The notes under the pieces: model-generated
The model's input: the letters and a program-made list of their open reading frames with translations, nothing else
The model's database searches: none
Told to the model about the DNA's origin: nothing
Shown: piece after piece, positions 7,945-17,083 of the stretch
Numbering within the stretch: position 1 is the stretch's first letter
Layout: each line of letters opens with the position of its first letter
Origin: Tautonia plasticadhaerens
GTDB lineage: Bacteria > Planctomycetota > Planctomycetia > Isosphaerales > Isosphaeraceae
Direction of reading: 5' to 3'
Length of the DNA: 64,000 nucleotides
NCBI RefSeq assembly: GCF_007752535.1
Contig: NZ_CP036426.1
Span: 8,184,001 to 8,248,000 of the forward strand
Position numbers and translations under genes: made by a program

Positions 7945-9900
7945 ATGACCACGCCGCAGTCGCAGCCGATCCTCCCCCGCATCCAGTCGCCGAGCGACCT
8001 GCACGCGCTGTCGGAGGCGGACCTCGGGCGCCTGGCCGCCGAGATGCGCGAGGAGCTCATCGGCGTCGTCGGCCGACGCTCCGCCCACTTCGCCAGCAAC
8101 CTCGGCGTGGTCGAACTGTGCCTCGCGCTGCACCTGGCCTTCGACTTCGCGAAGGACCGCCTGATCTGGGACACCGGGCACCAGATCTACCCCCACAAGC
8201 TCATCACCGGCCGGGCCGACCGGATCCACACGATCCGGACCAAGGACGGCCTGATGGGCTACCCCAACCCCGCCGAGAGCCCCTACGACCTGTTCATGAC
8301 CGGACACGCCGGCGCCGCCCCCTCCACCGCGATGGGCCTGCACGCCGGCGACATCGTCATGGGCCGCCCCGAGCGCTACAGCGTCGCCGTCATCGGCGAC
8401 GGCGCCTTCCCCTCCGGCGTCGTCTACGAGGCCCTCAACAACGCCGGCGACCAGGCCCACGGCAGGCGTTACATCATCATCCTCAACGACAACAAGATGT
8501 CGATCTGCCCCCGGGTCGGCGGCATCGCCTACTACCTCGACAAGGCCCGGATGGCCCCCGAGTACAAGCGGGCCAACACGCTCGTCCGCAAGGTCCTGCC
8601 CAGCATCCCGCTGGTCGGCGACCAGGCCGACCGCCTCCTCCAGCAGTTCAAGGACGCGGTGAAGGCCAGCGTCCACGGCGGCATGATCTTCGAGGAACTC
8701 GGCTTCACCTACCTCGGCCCCATCGACGGCCACGACCTGAAGACCCTCAACACCTACCTGGAGAAGGTCAAGGCCATGGACGGCCCCATCCTGCTCCACG
8801 TCCTCACCGACAAGGGCCGCGGCTTCGAGCCCGCCGAGCGCGACCCCGTCTCCTTCCACGCCCCCGCCCCCTTCCAGCGCTGCGAGGAGGGGATCATCCC
8901 CCTGAAGACCTCGTCGACGAGGGCGTACACCAACGCCGTCTCCGAGGCCCTCTACGAGGCGCTCCGGCGCGACCCCAAGGTCGCCGTCCTCACCGCCGCC
9001 ATGTGCGAGGGGAACAAGCTCCAGAAGATCCGCGACGCCTTCCCCGAACGCTTCTTCGACGTCGGCATCTGCGAGGCCCACGCCGTCACCTTCGCCGCCG
9101 GCATGGCCAAGGCCGGCGCCCGCCCGGTGGTCGACATCTACAGCACCTTCCTCCAGCGCGGCTACGACCACATCTTCCAGGAGGTCGCCCTGCAGGACCT
9201 CCCCGTCCTCTTCTGCCTCGACCGCGCCGGCCTGGTCGGCTCCGACGGCCCCACCCACCACGGCTCCTACGACCTGGCCTACATGCGGCCCTTCCCCAAC
9301 ATGGTCGTCATGGCCCCCGGCGACGCCAAGGACGTCGCCCCCATGGTCGACTGGGCCCTGCAGCACGACCACCCCGTCGCCCTCCGCTACCCCAAGGCCA
9401 ACCTCGAAGAGGTCCAGCGCGACCCCCAACCCATCGAACTCGGCCAGGCCGAGGTCCTCGAATGGGAGACCGACGGCATGCTCGTCGCCCTGGGCGCGCA
9501 GGTCCCCGACTGCCTCCGGGCCGCCGAGCGCCTCCGGGCCGACCACGGCCTCCGGGTCGGCGTCATCAACGCCCGGTTCGCCAAGCCGCTGGACACCGCC
9601 ACCATCTTCAAGGCCCTGGACGAGTGCGGCTTCGTGCTCACCATCGAGGAAGGGGCGCTGATGGGGGGCTTCGGCTCCGCCGTGCTGGAGGCCGCCAACG
9701 ACGCCGGCCGCTCCACCTCCCACGTCCGACGCCTCGGCCTGCCCGACCGCTTCGTCCTGCATGCCGAGCGCGACGAGCAGCTCGCCGAGGTCGGCCTCGA
9801 CGTCGACGGCATCGTCGCCCGGGCCCTCGAACTCGCCCAGCAGCTCGGCATCACCGGGGAGCTCGGCACCTCTTCCGCCGCCACCCGATCCGTCGGCTGA
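7945..9900 (+). CDS. dxs: 1-deoxy-D-xylulose-5-phosphate synthase
   Basis: Thiamine-diphosphate enzyme making DXP from pyruvate and glyceraldehyde 3-phosphate, first step of the MEP pathway. 651 residues: N-terminal ThDP domain with RRSAHFASNLGVVEL, DTGHQIYPHKLITGR, and the GDG Mg/ThDP motif (IGDGAFPSGVVYEALNNAG); central Pyr domain with GICEAHAVTFAAGMA (catalytic Glu) and DRAGLVGSDGPTHHG; C-terminal transketolase-C domain. It is divergent from the textbook enzyme at several conserved blocks (YPNPAESPYDLF, GDGAFPSG, THHG). ATG 7945 is used; earlier in-frame starts lie inside ispA. The two genes are separated by 2 bases. Confidence 0.9.
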   Translation: MTTPQSQPILPRIQSPSDLHALSEADLGRLAAEMREELIGVVGRRSAHFASNLGVVELCLALHLAFDFAKDRLIWDTGHQIYPHKLITGRADRIHTIRTKDGLMGYPNPAESPYDLFMTGHAGAAPSTAMGLHAGDIVMGRPERYSVAVIGDGAFPSGVVYEALNNAGDQAHGRRYIIILNDNKMSICPRVGGIAYYLDKARMAPEYKRANTLVRKVLPSIPLVGDQADRLLQQFKDAVKASVHGGMIFEELGFTYLGPIDGHDLKTLNTYLEKVKAMDGPILLHVLTDKGRGFEPAERDPVSFHAPAPFQRCEEGIIPLKTSSTRAYTNAVSEALYEALRRDPKVAVLTAAMCEGNKLQKIRDAFPERFFDVGICEAHAVTFAAGMAKAGARPVVDIYSTFLQRGYDHIFQEVALQDLPVLFCLDRAGLVGSDGPTHHGSYDLAYMRPFPNMVVMAPGDAKDVAPMVDWALQHDHPVALRYPKANLEEVQRDPQPIELGQAEVLEWETDGMLVALGAQVPDCLRAAERLRADHGLRVGVINARFAKPLDTATIFKALDECGFVLTIEEGALMGGFGSAVLEAANDAGRSTSHVRRLGLPDRFVLHAERDEQLAEVGLDVDGIVARALELAQQLGITGELGTSSAATRSVG

Positions 9901-9922
9901 GGCCCGCCGGCTGATTTCCGGA

Positions 9923-9958
9923 TTTTGAGTGACTCCCGCACCCCTCCCCCTCGATAGT
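9923..9958 (+). promoter_or_regulatory. Promoter-like bipartite motif, copy 1
   Basis: Reads ATTTTGAGTGACT, 17 bases, then CGATAGTAT. The same GTGACT-N17-CGAT arrangement occurs at 14566, 40837 and (reverse strand) 48112-48141. Here it lies 128 bases before the ATG of the Ser/Thr kinase gene in the only noncoding stretch after dxs, which is a sensible place for a promoter. The sigma factor is unknown; the elements do not fit TTGACA/TATAAT. Confidence 0.45.
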
Positions 9959-10085
9959 ATCACCGGGCACCGCCGATGCCGCCGGCCGTCCGGAATGAGA
10001 GAACCACCGAGGGGACGGGCAGCGAGCGTCAGCGAATCGCTCCGACCGCCCGCCATCACCTGGCCCGGCCCGGAGTCGCCACCCC

Positions 10086-13000
10086 ATGTCTCCGCCCACC
10101 GCCGACCGCAACCTGCTCTTCGGCATCCTCTCGCTGCAGATAGACTTCATCACGCGAGACGCCCTGATCGCCGCCCTCAACGCCTGGGTCCTCGAGAAGC
10201 ACCGGCCCCTCGGCGAGATCCTCGTCGCCCGCGGCGACCTCTCCGAGGCCCGCCGCACCCTGCTCGAGCTTCTCGTCGACGAGCACGTCCGCCAGCACGG
10301 CGGCGATCCCCGGCGGTGCCTCGCCACCCTCGTCTCGGCCGACTCGACCCGCACCGTCCTGCTCGGGATCGACGACCTCGACGTCCGGGACAGCCTCGGC
10401 CACCTCGACGTCGATCGGCCCCCGGACGGCCCCGCCCGCGCCACCGACGCGACCGGGAGCATCCCGACCGCCCCCGACCCCGACCCCAACGCGACGGTGA
10501 CGTACGTCGTGGGGCCGGATGGCCCCTCCCCCCGCTACCGCGTCCTCCGCCTCCACGCCCAGGGGGGCATCGGCTCGGTCTCCGTCGCCCTCGACTCCGA
10601 GCTGAACCGCCAGGTCGCCCTGAAGCAGATCCAGGAGCCGTACGCCGACCACCCCGAGAGCCGCTCGCGCTTCGTCCTCGAGGCCGAGATCACCGGAGGC
10701 CTGGAGCACCCGGGCATCGTGCCGGTCTATTCGCTCGGCCACGACCCGAACGGCCGCCCCTTCTACGCCATGCGCTTCGTCGAGGGGGACAGCCTCAAGC
10801 ACGCCATCGCCCGCTTCCACGCCAATGCCGACCGGCACGATCCCGGCCGGCGCATCCTCGAATTCCGCCAGCTCCTCCGCCGCTTCCTCGACATCTGCCA
10901 GGCGATCGCCTACGCCCACAGCCGCGGGGTGCTCCACCGCGACATGAAGCCCGGCAACGTCATGGTCGGCCGCTTCGGCGAGACCCTCGTCGTCGACTGG
11001 GGACTGGCCAAGGTCGTCGGCACTCCCGAGGGCTCGGACGAGGCGACCCTGCGGCCCCCCTCCTCCGTCGGCGTCGGCCAGACGGTCGCCGGTAAGGCCG
11101 TCGGCACCCCCTCCTACATGAGCCCCGAGCAGGCCGACGGCCGGCTCGACCTGCTCGGCCCGGCCAGCGACGTCTACAGCCTCGGCGCCACCCTCTACGC
11201 CCTGCTCACCGGCCGCCCCCCCGTCGAGGACCTCGACACCCCCTCGATCCTCGAGCGCGTCCGCCGCGGCGACTTCCCCCCTCCCCGCCTCGTCAACCCC
11301 GACGTCCCCCCCGCGCTGGACGCCCTCTGCCTCAAGGCGATGGCCCTCACCCCGACCGACCGCTACCCCTCCCCGCTCGCCCTGGCCGCCGACCTCGAGG
11401 CCTGGCTGGCTGACGAGCCCGTCTCCTGCTACCGCGAGCCGCCGCCCGTCCGCGCCCGCCGCTGGGCCCGTCGCCACCAGGGGCTCGTCTCCGCCGCCGC
11501 CGCCGCCTTCGTCATCGGCTTCGCCGCCCTCGCCGCCCTGGCCGTCGTCATCACCTCCTCCAATCGCCGCCTCGACGCCGCCAATTTCCTGCTGGCCACC
11601 GCAAACACCGAACTCGCCGACGCGAACACCCGCATCCTCGACCAGAACACACAGCTCCAGGCCACCAACGCCGCCCTCGACCGCTCTCGGGCCGAGGCCC
11701 TGAGGGAACGCGACCAGTCCCGGGTCGTCACCGAGTTCCTCATCACCAGCTTCCGAAGCCCCGACCCTGGACGCGACGGCCGCACCATCACCATCGTCGA
11801 AATCCTCACACGCTCCCTCGACGACCTCCGCGACCGCGACGCCCTCGCCCCGCCCACCCGGGCCGCGATCCTGAACGCGATCGGCCAGTCCTACCGCGGC
11901 CTCGGCCTCACGCGAGAGGCGGTCGACGTGCTCGAGGAGGCACGGGCCCTCTCCGCCGAACACCTCGGCCCCGACCACCCGGACACCCTCCGATCGCAGA
12001 ACGAGCTCGGCATGGCCTACTGGGACGTCGGCCGGAGGGACGAGGCCATCGCGATGCACGAAGCGACGCTCCGTGCCTGGCGGTCGACGCTCGGCGACGA
12101 CCACCCCGAGACGATCACCACGCGCGGCAACCTTGCCGGCGCCTATGCGGACTCCAGCAGGCATGCCGAGGCGGTCCCGCTCGCCGAGGCGAACCTCCGC
12201 GCGGCGAGGTCGGCATACGGCCCCGACCACCCGGACACCCTGACCTCCCAGAATACCCTCGCATTTGCCTATCAAAATGCGGGCCGGCTCGACGAGGCGG
12301 CCCCGCTGCTCGAGGCCAACCTGGAGGCCGTGCGCCTCGCTCATGGCGACGACCACCCCGTCACCCTCACCGCCCGGAGCAACCTCGCCGAGGCATACCG
12401 GGAGTCAGGCCGCTGGGACGAGGCGATCCCATTGTTGCAGGCGACCCTCCCGGCGATGCGGGCCGCGCTCGGCGACGACCACCCCGACACCCTGCGAACG
12501 CAGAGCAACCTCGCCACCGCCTTCCTGTCCGCGCACCGCTGGGATGAGGCGATCCCGCTGCTCGAGGCGACCCTCCCGGCGATGCGGTCGAAGCACGGCG
12601 ACGACCACCCCGTCACCCTCACCGCCCGGAGCAACCTCGCCGGCGCCTATCAGCAAACGGGTCGCTGGGACGAGGCGATCCCGCTGCTCGAGGCGACCCT
12701 CCAGGCGATGCGGGCCGCGCTCGGCGACGACCACTTCAACACGATGGCCGCCCGGAACAACCTCGCCACCGCCTACGCGTCCTCCGGCCGCTCGGCCGAG
12801 GCGCTCCCGCACTTCGAGGCGACCCATCGTGCCTTGCAGTCGATATTCGGCGACGATCACCCTACCACGATGACCGCCTTGAACAACCTCGCCGTCACCT
12901 ACCAGAAAACCGACCGCCTGGACGACGCAATCGCGCTCCACGAACGCAACCTGCACGCGGCGCGATCGAAATTCGGCGACGATCACGCGCATACGCTGAC

Positions 13001-13784
13001 CTCGCTGAATAACCTTGCCGGCGCCTACATGGACGCAGCCCGCTGGGACGAGGCGATCCCGTTCGCCGAGGCGAACCTCCGCGCGGCGAGATCGACGCGC
13101 GGCGACGACCACCCCGATACCCTCCGGGCCAAGAATAATCTCGCCGAGGCCTACCGCGGCGCGGGCCGCCGGGACGAGGCGATCCCGCTGCTCGACCAGG
13201 CCCTCGACGGGTTGCAAACCCAATTCGGGGCGCAGCATCCCTGGACGACCCGGACACGGGGCAACCTCATCCTGGCCCTCGAAGAGGCGGGCCGCCACAG
13301 CGACGCCGAGCCGCTCCATCGCGACCAGCTCGACGCGGACGGGCGTCGGGAGCCTGCGGATGAGCCCGCATACGCCGATGCGCTCGCGATGCTCGGCCTG
13401 AACCTCCTCATCCAGCGGGAGCACGCCGAGGCCGGACCGGTCCTCCGCGAGTGCCTGGAGCTCCGCGATCGGCTCGATCCCGGTGCCTGGACGACCGCCA
13501 ATACCCGGTCGATGCTTGGCGAGGCTCTGACCAACCTCGGGCAGTTCGACGAGGCCGAGCCCCTCCTGCTGGACGGCCGGCGGGACCTGGAGGATCAAGC
13601 CGACGCGATCCCGGACCAGGTCCGCGAGTCGCGCCGCCGCGAGTCCATCGAACGGCTCGTCCGGCTCTACGAGTCCTGGGGTAAGCCCGAGCCGGCGGCG
13701 CGGTGGCGGCGGGAGGTCGCGGCGTTGCGAGCCGAGCCGGGGCTGCCGGACGACGTGTTCGCCGGCTCGGAGGCGGGCCGATAG
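10086..13784 (+). CDS. Transmembrane Ser/Thr protein kinase with kinesin-light-chain-type TPR array
   Basis: Hanks-type kinase of 1232 residues. Order: an N-terminal helical region with FGILSLQIDFITRDALIAAL (1-90) seen in planctomycete kinases; kinase domain about 150-435 with VALKQI (K180), HRDMKPGN (D286), DWG instead of DFG (D304), and GTPSYMSPEQADGR; a transmembrane helix about 467-490; a Gln/Asn/Leu heptad-like coiled coil to 560; then about eleven 42-residue TPRs from 595 to 1080 with the GDDHPDTL..NNLA..Y pattern; and a helical C terminus. The TPR half is on the far side of the membrane from the kinase and probably senses or binds a partner. No substrate or phosphatase gene is adjacent. 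Confidence 0.9.
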   Translation: MSPPTADRNLLFGILSLQIDFITRDALIAALNAWVLEKHRPLGEILVARGDLSEARRTLLELLVDEHVRQHGGDPRRCLATLVSADSTRTVLLGIDDLDVRDSLGHLDVDRPPDGPARATDATGSIPTAPDPDPNATVTYVVGPDGPSPRYRVLRLHAQGGIGSVSVALDSELNRQVALKQIQEPYADHPESRSRFVLEAEITGGLEHPGIVPVYSLGHDPNGRPFYAMRFVEGDSLKHAIARFHANADRHDPGRRILEFRQLLRRFLDICQAIAYAHSRGVLHRDMKPGNVMVGRFGETLVVDWGLAKVVGTPEGSDEATLRPPSSVGVGQTVAGKAVGTPSYMSPEQADGRLDLLGPASDVYSLGATLYALLTGRPPVEDLDTPSILERVRRGDFPPPRLVNPDVPPALDALCLKAMALTPTDRYPSPLALAADLEAWLADEPVSCYREPPPVRARRWARRHQGLVSAAAAAFVIGFAALAALAVVITSSNRRLDAANFLLATANTELADANTRILDQNTQLQATNAALDRSRAEALRERDQSRVVTEFLITSFRSPDPGRDGRTITIVEILTRSLDDLRDRDALAPPTRAAILNAIGQSYRGLGLTREAVDVLEEARALSAEHLGPDHPDTLRSQNELGMAYWDVGRRDEAIAMHEATLRAWRSTLGDDHPETITTRGNLAGAYADSSRHAEAVPLAEANLRAARSAYGPDHPDTLTSQNTLAFAYQNAGRLDEAAPLLEANLEAVRLAHGDDHPVTLTARSNLAEAYRESGRWDEAIPLLQATLPAMRAALGDDHPDTLRTQSNLATAFLSAHRWDEAIPLLEATLPAMRSKHGDDHPVTLTARSNLAGAYQQTGRWDEAIPLLEATLQAMRAALGDDHFNTMAARNNLATAYASSGRSAEALPHFEATHRALQSIFGDDHPTTMTALNNLAVTYQKTDRLDDAIALHERNLHAARSKFGDDHAHTLTSLNNLAGAYMDAARWDEAIPFAEANLRAARSTRGDDHPDTLRAKNNLAEAYRGAGRRDEAIPLLDQALDGLQTQFGAQHPWTTRTRGNLILALEEAGRHSDAEPLHRDQLDADGRREPADEPAYADALAMLGLNLLIQREHAEAGPVLRECLELRDRLDPGAWTTANTRSMLGEALTNLGQFDEAEPLLLDGRRDLEDQADAIPDQVRESRRRESIERLVRLYESWGKPEPAARWRREVAALRAEPGLPDDVFAGSEAGR

Positions 13785-13836
13785 AATGGGCCGGGAGGCG
13801 ACATCCGACGGCATCTGGCCGCGAGGAGCATCGATC

Positions 13837-14544
13837 ATGGCCACCGCATCGAAGACGAACGTCGGTGATCCCGAGGCCCCGACCCGGCGGGTCCTCCCGC
13901 TGGAGAACGGCGATCGGCTGACCCGCGCCGAGTTCGAGCGCCGCTACGAGGCGATGCCCCAGGTGAAGAAGGCCGAACTCGTCGAAGGAGTCGTCTACAT
14001 GGGCTCTCCCGTCCGCCTCCGGAAGCACGGCCTGCCCCATTCCGACCTGATGACCTGGCTGGGCGTCTATCGGGCATCAACCCCCGGCATCCTCATCGGC
14101 GACAATGCGACCGTCCGGCTCGACCTGGACAATGAGCCTCAGCCCGATGCATTCCTGATGATCGACCCGGCCAAGGGCGGTCAGGCGCGGATCTCCGAGG
14201 ACGACTACGTCGAGGGGGCCCCCGAACTCGTCGTCGAGATCGCCTCGAGCAGCGTCAGCCTCGACCTGAACGCCAAGCTCCACGTCTACCGCCGTAGCAA
14301 CGTCCGCGAATACGTCACCTGGCGGGTCCTGGACCGGGCGATCGACTGGCGGGTGCTCCGCGAGGGCGAGTACCAGCCGACGACTACCGATGAACGGGGC
14401 CGATACCGCAGCGAGGTCTTCCCCGGCCTCCGGCTCGACCCCGCCGCCATGCTCCGAGGGGATCTGGCCGCCGTGCTCGACGCCCTCCGGGACGGCCTGG
14501 CCAGCCCCGAGCACGCCGCGTTCGTCGACCGGCTCCGGGGCTGA
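13837..14544 (+). CDS. Uma2 family (DUF820) restriction-endonuclease-fold protein
   Basis: 235 residues with the Uma2 pattern: an N-terminal helix (TRAEFERRYEAMP), KKAELVEGVVYM, then DNATVRLDLDNEPQPDAFL and PELVVEIASSSVSLDLNAKL...YRRSNVREYV, i.e. the D, E.A.K-like elements of the PD-(D/E)XK fold. Such genes are amplified in planctomycetes and cyanobacteria; a role in DNA cleavage or repair is assumed from the fold only. ATG 13837 has a GAGGAG site 8 bases upstream; a longer form from 13786 lacks one. It begins 52 bases after the kinase stop and may be read through from it. Confidence 0.85.
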   Translation: MATASKTNVGDPEAPTRRVLPLENGDRLTRAEFERRYEAMPQVKKAELVEGVVYMGSPVRLRKHGLPHSDLMTWLGVYRASTPGILIGDNATVRLDLDNEPQPDAFLMIDPAKGGQARISEDDYVEGAPELVVEIASSSVSLDLNAKLHVYRRSNVREYVTWRVLDRAIDWRVLREGEYQPTTTDERGRYRSEVFPGLRLDPAAMLRGDLAAVLDALRDGLASPEHAAFVDRLRG

Positions 14545-14561
14545 TCCGGCCCGCCCTCCCA

Positions 14562-14597
14562 TTTCGAGTGACTGCCGACCGCCCTTTCCACGATAAT
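14562..14597 (+). promoter_or_regulatory. Promoter-like bipartite motif, copy 2 (head of array A)
   Basis: ATTTCGAGTGACT, 17 bases, CGATAATTT. The spacer GCCGACCGCCC is shared with copy 4 on the reverse strand at 48112-48141. It lies 18 bases after the Uma2 stop and points into a 600-base stretch with no gene, so if it is a promoter its product is noncoding. Confidence 0.45.
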
Positions 14598-15190
14598 TTG
14601 GTCGAGGGGGCTCGTCGCCTCATGCGCCCATCGTCCGTCCCCGCCGACGCTCGGACGGTCCGTCGTCGCTCCTTGGCAACCCGATCAGCCAGTCCCAAGG
14701 GAACTCGGCCGACCCCGACGGGCCAGAATCGGCTCCCCAGCGAGTCCCGACGAAACGAACCCAATGGCCCCTCGCTCGATCGACGGAACGAACCCAACTC
14801 GTATTCCGTAACCCCTGTCGGGAAGACCAGAACGGACAATCCAACGCCGGTGCAATTCGGCGCACCAGCCCGTCGACCTCGGCGTCCCGATTCGGATCCG
14901 GAGCCGAATGGGCCCCCCGGATCGGGCCACGATCAGGCGCGACGAAACGAACCCGATCGGGCGGGGCCGTTTGACGGAGCGAAGCCAATTCAAATCCCGG
15001 AAGTCCCATACTGGATTGGGACATCGGGCCAATTCTCCGGGCGCACCGCAGCGCACCGGCCTCCGTCGGGGCCGGATCGAGGAGCGTCGTCGAATCCCGA
15101 GGACCGTTCTCGGGAGGGATGCGGACGACGACCCCGGCGGGCGCCGGGGCCGTCGTCCCGGGGCGATCGCGGATGCGATCGCCGGGGGGT
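14598..15190 (+). repeat. Intergenic repeat array A
   Basis: No convincing gene is visible in this 646-base gap between convergent genes. It holds degenerate repeats: GACGGAACGAACCCA near 14782 and GACGGAGCGAAGCCA near 14973, each followed after about 75 bases by GGCGCACC(A/G). Two further partial copies (GACGAAACGAACCC) are at 14750 and 14941. The leader carries GCTCCTTGGCAACCCGA at 14668, which recurs at 40919 in array B. The following AACCCCTGTCGGGAAGACC also aligns with array B. The same element family is present at 40.9-41.5 and 47.4-47.9 kb. Confidence 0.6.
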
Positions 15191-15709
15191 TCAGCGGCCG
15201 TCCTTGTCGAAGTCGCCGGGGATGGCACGCTCGACGCGGTGCCAGGCGTCCCGGGCGGCGAGCTTGGCGCGGTCCCATTCGAGGTGGTCGTCGGACCGCG
15301 AGGACTCCCAGTCCCGGCGGACGTCCGTCTCGGCGTCGTCCCAGGAGCGGTCCTGGTATCGGCAGCGCGACTCCCAGCCGTGACGGTAGGCGGGGCCGTA
15401 GGTCTCGTAGCCGGACCCCTCCTCGTAGTACGGCCGGCTCGAGTAGTTCTCCCGCCAGTAGGACTCCTCGACGGTCGGGTCGACCTTCTCGCCGATCGCC
15501 TTGCCCGCGTAGCCGCCCGCGACGCCGCCGACCACGGCGCCGACCACGGCACCGACCGGCCCGGCCACCGCGCCGGCCGCCGCGCCCGCGGCCGCGCCGC
15601 CGGCCGCCGCACCCAGGCCCGCCCCGACCGGGTGCGAGCCGTGCTCGCCGGTGATCGGGTCCGGGTTCGTATCGACCTCACGCTCGTCATCGCGACGACT
15701 GGTCGCCAT
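15191..15709 (-). CDS. Glycine-zipper protein, probably membrane-associated
   Basis: 172 residues. A hydrophilic start (MATSRRDDEREVDTNPDPIT) precedes an Ala/Gly stretch from about 29 to 72 in which AAAGAAAG and VGGVAGGYAG follow the glycine-zipper spacing, so it can form membrane-inserting helices. The remainder is Tyr/Arg/Trp/Asp-rich (SYWRENYSSRPYYEEG, YGPAYRHGWESR) and ends in DFDKDGR. The start at 15709 is preceded by GGAGG. I know similar proteins as planctomycete hypotheticals without a known role. It is divergent from nadK, with 276 bases between. Confidence 0.7.
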   Translation of the reverse strand: MATSRRDDEREVDTNPDPITGEHGSHPVGAGLGAAAGGAAAGAAAGAVAGPVGAVVGAVVGGVAGGYAGKAIGEKVDPTVEESYWRENYSSRPYYEEGSGYETYGPAYRHGWESRCRYQDRSWDDAETDVRRDWESSRSDDHLEWDRAKLAARDAWHRVERAIPGDFDKDGR

Positions 15710-15836
15710 CGTTGCATCCTCCGGTTGACTGCTCCCCCACCCTCCCCCGACGGGGGACGGGCTGAGGATTGGGAAATATCCAAGCATTTCGAATGCCAAA
15801 TCCCAGTAGGCCGAGGCCGGGTCGGGAGACGCACAC

Positions 15837-15865
15837 CGGCTCGGACATCCCCGGGCCTGTATAAT
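15837..15865 (+). promoter_or_regulatory. Possible nadK promoter (TATAAT box)
   Basis: A perfect TATAAT at 15860-15865 sits 120 bases before nadK in the divergent intergenic region. No good -35 box is seen 16 to 18 bases upstream. The same gap also holds an imperfect stem (TTGGGA...TCCCA) around a GCATTTCGAATGC core at 15775-15812, which could be an operator or terminator. Confidence 0.25.
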
Positions 15866-15985
15866 GGCCGGTCGCGTTCGGGGCCCGGCGGCCGGGGCCG
15901 GGTCGATCCCGGGCCTTCCGTCCGGGAGAACCCCCGCCCCCCGCCGCCGGTCCTCGCCTCCGTCCCAACGCCCCGGAGCCCCCCC

Positions 15986-16885
15986 ATGCCCGAGCCCAGG
16001 ACCGAACCGAGCCCCGTGTTGCGGGTCGCGCTGCTCGGCAACGGGACCAAGCCGGAGGTGGTGGCCGAGGCCGATCGGCTCGGCCGGGAGCTCCGGAGCC
16101 GTCCCCGGCTGGAGTTGACCGGGATCGACCTCGGCCCCGACTCGGACCTGACCTGCCTGGAGGCCGACGTCGCCCTGGTGCTCGGCGGCGACGGCACCGT
16201 GCTGCACACCGCCCGTCGGATGGGGGACTGCCCCATCCCGGTGCTCGGCATCAATCTCGGCCGCCTCGGCTTCCTCGCCGACCTGGCCCCCTCGGAGTTC
16301 CTCGACCGCCTGGACGACCTGTGCGACCGACGCCTCACGATCGACAACCTCATGACCCTGGATTGCACGATCCGACACCCCGACGGCCGGTCGGAGACCT
16401 TCCGGGGGCTCAATGACGTGGTCCTCCGGGCCGCCCCGCCGTTCCACCTGATCGAGTTGGGGATCCGGATCGACGGCGAGAGCGTGATCAGCTACCGGGG
16501 GGATGGTCTGATCCTGGCCACGCCGGTCGGCTCGACGGGCCACAGCCTCTCGGCGGGGGGGCCGATCCTCCCGCCGGATGCACAGATGTTCGTGATCACG
16601 CCGATCTGCGCCCACACGCTGACCCAGCGCCCGCTGGTCGATTCGGGGCACAAGTGGTACGAGATCGCGCCGGAGGTGACCGAGTCCCACGCCGTCACCG
16701 CGGTCATCGACGGCCAGATCCAGCGGAAACTCGGCCCCGGCGACCGGGTCGCCGTCCGACGGGGGGAGTCCCCCTTCCCCATGGTCCGGCTGCCGGGACA
16801 TTCCTTCTACCGGACCCTCCGCAACAAGCTCGGCTGGGGCGCCGACCCGGCCCTCGACCGCCGCTCCGGGGCCGGCTCCGGCTGA
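15986..16885 (+). CDS. nadK: NAD kinase
   Basis: Phosphorylates NAD to NADP using ATP or polyphosphate. 299 residues. The GGDGT motif (G67-T71 in LVLGGDGTVL) and GINLGRLGFLADL form the nucleotide site; the second conserved block is YRGDGLILATPVGSTGHSLS, followed by PLVDSG and a C-terminal beta-sandwich region ending VRLPGHSFYRTLRNKLGW. All typical. The start at 15986 gives a short Pro-rich lead before VALLGNGTKPEV. No operon partner: the next gene is 198 bases downstream. Confidence 0.95.
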   Translation: MPEPRTEPSPVLRVALLGNGTKPEVVAEADRLGRELRSRPRLELTGIDLGPDSDLTCLEADVALVLGGDGTVLHTARRMGDCPIPVLGINLGRLGFLADLAPSEFLDRLDDLCDRRLTIDNLMTLDCTIRHPDGRSETFRGLNDVVLRAAPPFHLIELGIRIDGESVISYRGDGLILATPVGSTGHSLSAGGPILPPDAQMFVITPICAHTLTQRPLVDSGHKWYEIAPEVTESHAVTAVIDGQIQRKLGPGDRVAVRRGESPFPMVRLPGHSFYRTLRNKLGWGADPALDRRSGAGSG

Positions 16886-17083
16886 AGGCGGCCGGGCTCG
16901 GGCGGAAAGGGCCAACGGTTCGGGCCGAGATTTGCGTACCAGGGGCAGGGCAGCGGCGCCGGCCCCCGGCCGTCGCCCCCGACGACCGCCCGAGGCGAAA
17001 CGCACCCACCCCCCCGGCTCGGGCCGGGGGCCCCGGCGGTCGAGCCCCGATTCCGGATCCGATCAGCCAAGGAGCCGCACCCG

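Noticed and set aside
15717-17005. Reverse-strand extension of the glycine-zipper gene across nadK
   Set aside because: It is antisense to nadK; the Ala/Gly-rich protein has its own ribosome-binding site at 15709.
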